Shown: piece after piece, positions 1 through 6,200 of the stretch
Layout: each line of letters starts with the position of its first letter
Numbering within the stretch: the stretch's first letter is position 1
Source: CAYGTS01 sp964352905
GTDB taxonomy: Bacteria; Pseudomonadota; Gammaproteobacteria; JAHCLG01
Reading direction: 5' to 3'
Length of the DNA stretch: 9,510 nt
Assembly: GCA_964352905.1 (NCBI GenBank)
Contig: CAYGTS010000107.1
Coordinates: 1 to 9,510, forward strand
Program-made: the position numbers and the translations under genes
The notes under the pieces: model-generated
Seen by the model: only the letters and a program-made list of their open reading frames with translations
What the model was told of the DNA's origin: nothing
The model's database searches: none

Positions 1-380
1 ACCATAGCAACATCGCCTTTAACATCTCACTCAATGCCATAAACCCTGGATTGCCATGCGCGTAGCAACCACAATGACGGGATCTTCCGTCATTGCGAGG
101 AGCGTTAGCGACAAAGCAATCCAGGGTTAGGATCTGCGATTTTGCAAAATTTCACTGTGCTTGCTAGTTGTACCACCATAGCAACATCGCCTTTAACATC
201 TCACTCAATGCCATAAACCCTGGATTGCCGCGCTTCGCTCGCAATGACGGGATCTCTGATCGTGCAAAGTTCAGTGTATTTGCTATCGATTCTACCGCAT
301 TAACTAAGATCACCTTAACATCTCATTCATTGGCTCTCGCCCCTGCCACGCGCGTAGCAACCGCAATGACGGGATCTTCA
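1..380. repeat. Three-copy intergenic repeat array with a palindromic element
   Basis: There is no convincing gene in this stretch. Positions 1-55 recur without a mismatch at 175-229 (period 174). A third, diverged and shorter copy begins near 293; its segment 344-379 matches 52-87 at 34 of 36 positions. Unit 1 carries a full imperfect palindrome: AACCCTGGATTGC (42-54) is complementary to GCAATCCAGGGTT (116-128), and CAATGACGG (72-80) to CCGTCATTG (87-95) around a short loop. Units 2 and 3 keep only the left arm. The element resembles the small palindromic repeats scattered through many intracellular proteobacterial genomes (from memory, not searched). An 82-codon plus-strand frame over the array lies entirely in repeat sequence and is not taken as a gene. 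Confidence 0.85.
42..128. repeat. Complete palindromic repeat (REP/MITE-like hairpin)
   Basis: The outer arms (42-54 and 116-128) pair over 13 bases and the inner arms (72-80 and 87-95) over 9 bases, leaving a 6-base loop (GATCTT). The bases between the paired blocks differ in the two arms, so the stem would have an internal bulge. No transposase gene is present, so it would be a non-autonomous repeat or a transcribed hairpin. It lies about 265 bases beyond the scpB stop codon and could also act as a transcript-end structure. Confidence 0.7.
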
Positions 381-392
381 AACATTCTACTT

Positions 393-1058
393 TCATTCTA
401 CGCTACACGCTTCTAACTTTTTTTCAGAAAATTCACTTTCAATTTCAACTTCTTCAACAGTGTTTTCTGCTTGCTCATCTGCTTGGGTTGCGAGTAAATC
501 TAATTGCTGATTTAAATTTTTTTCAGCTGAATCTAAATCGCTAATATCCGGCAAAGGCGGTAAATCAGTTAATTTTTGAATATTAAAATCATCTAAAAAT
601 TGTTTGGTGGTAGCAAATAAAGCAGGACGTCCTGGCACTTCTTTGTGACCAACAATTTTAACCCAATTACGATCTTGCAAAGACGTAATAATGTTACTGC
701 TCACCGCCACACCACGAATGTCTTCAATCTGTGCGCGCGTGATCGGTTGGCGATATACTATTAAGGCCAACGTTTCTAAATAGGCACGTGATAAACGCGG
801 TGGTTTTTCTTCCCACAGTTTTGCCACATATGGCCCAAATTCTTTGCGTGCTTGAATACGATAACCATTCGCAACGTGTTTTAATTCAATGCCACGACTT
901 TGATAATCATTTTCTAACTGCTGCAACACCTCTTGGATCATTTTTTTATCGGGTTGTTCATCTTCTGGAAAACATTGAATTAATTTATCAATCGCCAAGG
1001 GATCGCTGGCTGACATTAAAATAGCTTCTACGGTATTTTTACAGGTAATTGGGTTCAT
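393..1058 (-). CDS. scpB: Segregation and condensation protein B (ScpB)
   Basis: ScpB is the winged-helix subunit that dimerises and binds ScpA, forming with SMC the condensin-like complex that compacts and segregates the chromosome; it acts on the nucleoid in the cytoplasm. The 221-residue product has two winged-helix regions: residues 7-70 and about 88-157. The second carries the family hallmark LSRAYLETLALIVYRQPITR (89-108), then IEDIRGVAVSSNIITSLQDR (111-130) and KEVPGRPALFATTKQFLDDF (139-158). The tail from about 170 is acidic and low in complexity, as is common in the family. The ATG overlaps the scpA stop by 4 nt (ATGA, 1055-1058), which suggests translational coupling in a trpS-scpA-scpB operon. 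Length is normal and no defect is visible. Confidence 0.95.
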   Translation of the reverse strand: MNPITCKNTVEAILMSASDPLAIDKLIQCFPEDEQPDKKMIQEVLQQLENDYQSRGIELKHVANGYRIQARKEFGPYVAKLWEEKPPRLSRAYLETLALIVYRQPITRAQIEDIRGVAVSSNIITSLQDRNWVKIVGHKEVPGRPALFATTKQFLDDFNIQKLTDLPPLPDISDLDSAEKNLNQQLDLLATQADEQAENTVEEVEIESEFSEKKLEACSVE

Positions 1059-1867
1059 GATGATTTAGCCTTGATATAAATTTTTGCAAACGGTTCAGCT
1101 TGCACAATTTCAATTAATGATTCACATAATAATTCTAAAATCGCAAGCAAGGTCACAACAACCCCCATACGCCCTTCTTTGCGATCGAATAAATCTTTAA
1201 AATCGGTGAAATTTTCTTTTTTAACTTTGTTTACAATATCCGTCATGCGCTCGCGCACCGATAATGGTTCCATGGTAATGTGATGGTGCGCTAACATTTG
1301 TGAACGTTTAATAATCGCCATATACGCAATCGCAATTTCTTTTAAATCAACTTTAGGTTGCGGTCGCGGTTTTTTATAATCGGGAGGCGCTACTTGTACA
1401 AGATGAAAATCAATACCAACGCGTGGCAATTCTGCTAAATTTTCAGCGGCTTTTTTAAAGCGTTCGTATTCTTGTAAGCGTTTAATTAATTCAGCACGCG
1501 GATCATCGGGTTCTTCCTCTGTCGTTTCAGGGCGTGGCAATAGCATGCGTGATTTAATTTCAGCTAGCATGGCCGCCATGACTAAATATTCTGCCGCCAA
1601 CTCTAACTGTAGTTGCTTCATGATTTCAACATATTCCATGTATTGCTGGGTGATTTGCGTGATTGGAATATTTAAAATATCAACATTTTGGCGTTTAATT
1701 AAATACAATAATAAATCCAGCGGTCCTTCGAACGCATCTAAAAAAACTTCTAGCGCATCCGGCGGGATGTATAAGTCCTTGGGTAACTCGGTGACAAATT
1801 GCCCATGCACTTTGGCAATGGGTTTAAGTTCTTGTTGCTCAATTTCTTCAATAACAGCTGCGTTCAC
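1055..1867 (-). CDS. scpA: Segregation and condensation protein A (ScpA, kleisin)
   Basis: ScpA is the bacterial kleisin that bridges the SMC heads and recruits ScpB, taking part in chromosome condensation and partition. The 270-residue product shows the N-terminal family signature FEGPLDLLLYLIKRQNVDIL (46-65), then IPITQITQQYMEYV (67-80) and AAEYLVMAAMLAEIKSRMLL (91-110). An acidic, proline-containing linker (112-123) follows, and a C-terminal winged helix lies around 236-268. About 40 residues precede the core, which is acceptable for proteobacterial ScpA. The start is GTG at 1867, chosen because GAGG lies 7 nt upstream and because it begins 11 nt after the trpS stop, in operon spacing. The stop overlaps the scpB start. 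The assignment is firm. Confidence 0.95.
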   Translation of the reverse strand: MNAAVIEEIEQQELKPIAKVHGQFVTELPKDLYIPPDALEVFLDAFEGPLDLLLYLIKRQNVDILNIPITQITQQYMEYVEIMKQLQLELAAEYLVMAAMLAEIKSRMLLPRPETTEEEPDDPRAELIKRLQEYERFKKAAENLAELPRVGIDFHLVQVAPPDYKKPRPQPKVDLKEIAIAYMAIIKRSQMLAHHHITMEPLSVRERMTDIVNKVKKENFTDFKDLFDRKEGRMGVVVTLLAILELLCESLIEIVQAEPFAKIYIKAKSS

Positions 1868-1878
1868 TGAATTTCCTC

Positions 1879-3099
1879 TTAGGTATAATCGATGCCCATC
1901 GCTTCGTGCACTTCTTCTAAGGTATCTTGCGCGACTTCACGCGCTCTTTCACAACCTTGGGCCATAATGCTTTTAACCAAACTCGGGTTGGCTTCGTATT
2001 CTGCAGCACGTTCACGCATGGGTGCCAGTTCAGCTTGCACCGCCTCACACAGGCGCGCTTTACAATCTAAACAACCAATGCTAGCACTACGGCAACCTTG
2101 TTGCACCCACTCATGGGTAGCGGCATCAGTATAAACTTTGTGTAAACCCCAGACCGGGCATTTTTCGGGATCACCCGGATCGCTGCGGCGCACGCGTGCC
2201 GGATCGGTTTGCATGGTACGCAATTTCTGCGCAACCACGTCTTTGTCATCACGCAATTGTATCGTATTGTTATAGGATTTTGACATTTTTTGGGCATCTA
2301 ACCCCGGCAATTTCGGCGTTGGTGTGAGTAAGGTTTGCGGTTCCGGCAAAATGATTTTTCCACCCCCTTCAAGATAACCGTATAAACGTTCGCGATCGCT
2401 AATCGCAATATTACGTTGCTCAGAAATCAGCGCTTGGCCAGTAGTGAGCGCTTCGTGAATGCCTTGCTCTTGAAATTGTTTTAGCAAGTTACGATATAAT
2501 TGGGCATTTTTCTTACCCATTTTTTGAATGGCAAGTTCGGCTTTTTCATTGAAATCGGCATCTTTACCGTAAATGTGATTAAAACGCCGTGCAATTTCAC
2601 GCGTGATTTCAATATGCGGCACTTGATCTTCTCCCACAGGTACAAAGCCCGCTTTAAAAATCAGGATATCGGCACTTTGCAGTAAGGGATAACCCAAAAA
2701 TCCGTAAGTCGCCAAATCTTTGTGTTTGAGTTTTTCTTGTTGCTCTTTATAGGTTGGCACGCGTTCTAACCAACCTAGTGGCGTAATCATTGATAACAGT
2801 AAATGTAACTGTGCAATTTCAGGCACTTGCGATTGCACAAAAATGTGTGCGGAACCCGGGTTAATCCCCGCCGCAAGCCAATCGATCGCCATATCCCACA
2901 CATGTTGCTTAATTTGCTGTGGCTCATCATAGTGCGTGGTTAAGGCATGAATATCAACAATGCTAAAGAAGCATTCGTACTCATGTTGTAGTTTTATCCA
3001 ATTTTTAATTGCGCCATGAAAATGCCCTAAATGTAATTTACCGGTGGGACGCATGCCCGATAATACGCGTTGCTGGTGAATAGCGACATCTTGGTTCAA
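1879..3099 (-). CDS. trpS: Tryptophanyl-tRNA synthetase, [4Fe-4S]-motif type
   Basis: Class I aminoacyl-tRNA synthetase that activates tryptophan with ATP and charges tRNA-Trp in the cytoplasm. The 406-residue product opens with VLSGMRPTGKLHLGHFHGAI (12-31), in which HLGH (23-26) is the HIGH motif; KMSKS is at 271-275. Compared with the short E. coli type there is an insertion around 183-250, as in the long Pseudomonas-type enzymes. Four cysteines (C314, C336, C343, C346) have spacing C-x21-C-x6-C-x2-C, very close to the [4Fe-4S] site known from Thermotoga maritima TrpRS; cluster binding here is inferred. The start is TTG at 3099: there is no ATG before the core, and AGGAG lies 7 nt upstream. 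It is first gene of the trpS-scpA-scpB operon. Confidence 0.95.
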   Translation of the reverse strand: MNQDVAIHQQRVLSGMRPTGKLHLGHFHGAIKNWIKLQHEYECFFSIVDIHALTTHYDEPQQIKQHVWDMAIDWLAAGINPGSAHIFVQSQVPEIAQLHLLLSMITPLGWLERVPTYKEQQEKLKHKDLATYGFLGYPLLQSADILIFKAGFVPVGEDQVPHIEITREIARRFNHIYGKDADFNEKAELAIQKMGKKNAQLYRNLLKQFQEQGIHEALTTGQALISEQRNIAISDRERLYGYLEGGGKIILPEPQTLLTPTPKLPGLDAQKMSKSYNNTIQLRDDKDVVAQKLRTMQTDPARVRRSDPGDPEKCPVWGLHKVYTDAATHEWVQQGCRSASIGCLDCKARLCEAVQAELAPMRERAAEYEANPSLVKSIMAQGCERAREVAQDTLEEVHEAMGIDYT

Positions 3100-3115
3100 G
3101 AAAAATCTCCTTTTG
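3100..3115 (-). promoter_or_regulatory. Ribosome binding site fixing the TTG start of trpS
   Basis: On the minus strand the sequence AAAAGGAGATTTTTC immediately precedes TTG AAC CAA. AGGAG is a strong Shine-Dalgarno match at 7-nt spacing. The first ATG in frame would remove residues up to Met16 and cut into the nucleotide-binding N-terminus, so the rare TTG start is the sensible choice. Confidence 0.75.
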
Positions 3116-3239
3116 TATTTAATTTATGCACGATTTTACCTGTTCTGGGCATCGTATGGAACCGGCAAGCATCGCATAAATTTGAAAAAAAATCAGCAAG
3201 ATTTAAATGAAAATCACAGAGGTATCCCCTGAAATGAAA

Positions 3240-3272
3240 GCAGAGCAACTGCGGCTTAAGCAGTTACTCTGC
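3240..3272 (-). terminator. Terminator-like hairpin after the giant gene
   Basis: GCAGAGCAACTGC (3240-3252) pairs with GCAGTTACTCTGC (3260-3272) around a 7-base loop. On the minus-strand transcript all 13 pairs form, one of them a G-U wobble; on the plus strand that pair is a mismatch. It lies 6 bases beyond the giant gene's TAA stop. The following minus-strand bases are TTTCATTTC, a weak U tract, so efficiency is uncertain. It separates the giant gene from the trpS operon. Confidence 0.65.
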
Positions 3273-3278
3273 GCTGGG

Positions 3279-6200
3279 TTACGACCTTTTTGGGCTAGTG
3301 GTATTAGTATTAGTGTTAGTAGGACTAGGACTAGGACTAGAACTAGAACTAGAACTAGAAAATATACCGTGCCTTACTAAAGATGAAGAAGATGAAGATG
3401 CTTGTGTTTTTTTCCTTTTCTTCTCAGCATCCGCCTCTTCTAAATCAGCTTCTGGATCCTGGAAATTGAATACGCGGAATATAGCAGCTATGTCGGTAGA
3501 CTTATCTGTGATCCGCTCTTTATCTCTTAGATCGCGTTTAGTTACTTTCCCCAGCATACTTGATAAAATCTCTGATGCCTGCTCTTGGGCTTCACTTTTT
3601 ACCCCCAACGCCATCATCGTATCAAGCAAACTTTGTAAGAAGCCCCGATGCAAAAGCCTTTCGCCTACATTCGTAGCGCACAATAATGCTTGGTGTTTAT
3701 CCAGTATATTTTTCAATGTAGGTATAGCTTCGGCTGCTGTTTGCCCACTTGTTATCATTAGCAGAGCAAGCATTATAGTAGTCTCTCGGTCTTTATGTAG
3801 TGGCCAGCGCCACATTGCAGAGTTTATATTAGCGCATGTTTTTGTATTGTTTAGCATAGTATACAAATTGCGCAAGCACTCTTCTTTGTGCTTACTGACT
3901 TCATTATTCTTGGGAACCCTGGTTTTTCTCCTTTTTGTTACTAACTCCGAATCTTGTTCGGAATCGGCATCACTGCTATCGGAATCCAAGGATTTGTGTT
4001 CTGATGAGTGCTGGGCTCTTGAGTTAGAGCTAGAACTAGAACTAGAACTAGAACTAGAACTAGAGCTAGAGCTAGAGCTAGAGCTAGAGCTAAGTTCGGA
4101 AGAATTACAGAGGGTAGGGTTGTCTAGGATAGACCTTAAGGCACCTATCCTTGCTGGGAGAGTAGAGCACTTTGGCAGTACCGCGACTAAGCATGACAGG
4201 GTGCTTACTATTGTTGTATCCTGAGTTTTTTCCAACCGCTCATCCATATTCTTCTTTAATTTTTTTAAAAAAAACCGATCGAGAACCTGTCTGCCTGTTG
4301 AGCATCGCTTCAATAGCAGCTTGCTTATGAATGTGATAGCCTCATCTATACGCGAGTCTATGCTTGGTCCTGTACTTGTCATGACAAGAAAAGTTATCAT
4401 CAGCTGATATTCTTCAGCTAATTCTTTACTTTTACCTCTTACATAGGCTTTGGTTTTCTGATTGTTGCAAATCTGACTGTATATACTTGATTCTTGCAGA
4501 TTAACTTGCAGATTACTATGCCCTCTCAATTCGTAATAAAGTTCTTTTGCGCGGCGTCGCTCTCCGCTGGGCTTTAAGTTGCCCTGCGGAAGCTCCCCTG
4601 TTTTTAGGATAGTCAATAAGTTGGTTAAGCGCGTATATCTGTCTGCGATAAGACGAGTCTTAACGCCTTGTTCCTTTAAATCTGCTAGCGCTTGAAGATA
4701 ACTTTTATCTTTTCCTTGCATTTTTGCTTCTATAGCTGTGCAAAATTCTTGCCAGAATTGCGGACTTAAAACCCTCGTACCTGGAGATAGTACATGGTGA
4801 GACCGCTCAAGAGATTTTATTATTCCCTCTATTGTTCCCATAACTTCATCTGGTTTCACGCCTGCTTTGCGTAGCAGAGTAACCATTACAATGTACTCTG
4901 TCTTAATAAGCTCTGTGTTATTGTTATCTCCTATTAATCTACGATTACTTACATCAGGCAGATTCTCTATTTCTCTCATAAGATCACTTTGCCCCCGGAC
5001 TTTTTCGTAATCGGGATCGCTTTGCAACTCACGAGCTAACTTTTTTAAGTGAGCGAGATATTTCTGAACAAACGTATGGCCTGCAGAGCTAGATGCTGGT
5101 GACGCTTCCAGCGAGTCAGTTGTAAGGTCAGTAGTCTTCCGGGGGGAATGCTGCTGTTGCTGCTGCGGGGGTTGCGGGAGTGGCGGTTGTTGCGGGAGCT
5201 GTTGCGGGAACATGTTTGGCGTGTACTGCCGGTACCACGGCTGTTGATGACCATGACTAGGTGGTTGAAATAGGCTTGCTGGCGGGCTTGCAGAGCTAGA
5301 ATTAGATTCTGCCGCATAGGGCCTAAGGTCACTTAATATTTGTATAAGGGTGTTGCACTTGATCGTGCTGTCTATACGCACTACCTCTTCATGCTCTTCT
5401 ATCCTCAGTTTGTCACGTAATTGATTGAGCGCCTTATGTTGAGCTGGATTCTTCTCTTGCAATGCAGTGAGACCCTCGTACAATTTTTTAAGGAACAAAT
5501 AGTGGAAAACCTTCCCACCTTTATGCGACTCCTTTCGCAGTTGTTCGTTTGAGTACAGCAGATCTGTCACTATAGTTATAGCATCCTTTGTTTCTTTCTT
5601 AGTTATTAGGTGTAACAGAGTAATCATTACAATAAATTCATCTTGAGCAGTTTCTCCGAACGCATATGGCCTCCCTCTCGATTTTTTATTAGGAAGGGCC
5701 GCCGATAAGCTCTGCTCGAGAGCCGAAAGCAGCTCAGCTCGAGTTTGAGTTTGGTTAATCCTGCAGTCTGAATTATTTTGAAGAACTCCCTTTAACCGTT
5801 CGTAGTTACTAGTGAGATTTTCGTATTTTCCTTTTTTGTTTGTTTCGGTTTTTTGTTTTTTGGGGACCGCTTGTTCGGGCTGCGGTCCTCTTTCTGTTTT
5901 CCTTGCTAACGCCTGTTGGGGTTGCGGTTGCTGGGGCTGTTGTTGTTGTTGCTGTTGCCGCTGCTGTTGTTGTTGCTGTTGCCGCTGCTGTTGTTGTTGC
6001 TGTTGCCGCTGCTGTTGCTGAAACATGCTTAGCGTGCACTGCGGCGGTTGAATGTACGGCTGCTGCTGTTGTTGCGGGTGCAGGAACGGCGGTTGCAGGA
6101 ACGGCGGTTGCAGGAACGGCGGCTGTTGTTGTTGCCAGAGGTGGTGGTACTGAGGGTATTGCAGTTGCAGGCCTGCCTCCCCATCACCGTTCGAACCAGA

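Noticed and set aside
1..380. CRISPR array
   Set aside because: The repeat units are long (about 120-174 bases), unequal and palindromic, with no regular short repeats and unique spacers.
168..416. 82-codon plus-strand frame at the left end
   Set aside because: It is made of the dispersed repeat units and runs antisense into the scpB end; its product has no family features.
3100..3239. Trp attenuator or T-box leader before trpS
   Set aside because: I see no leader peptide with Trp codons, no T-box bulge and no paired terminator/antiterminator in this short region.
3298..4224. 308-codon plus-strand open frame with long Leu-Glu runs
   Set aside because: It is the antisense of the giant gene; the Leu-Glu alternation is the hexamer repeats read on the other strand, and there is no ribosome site.
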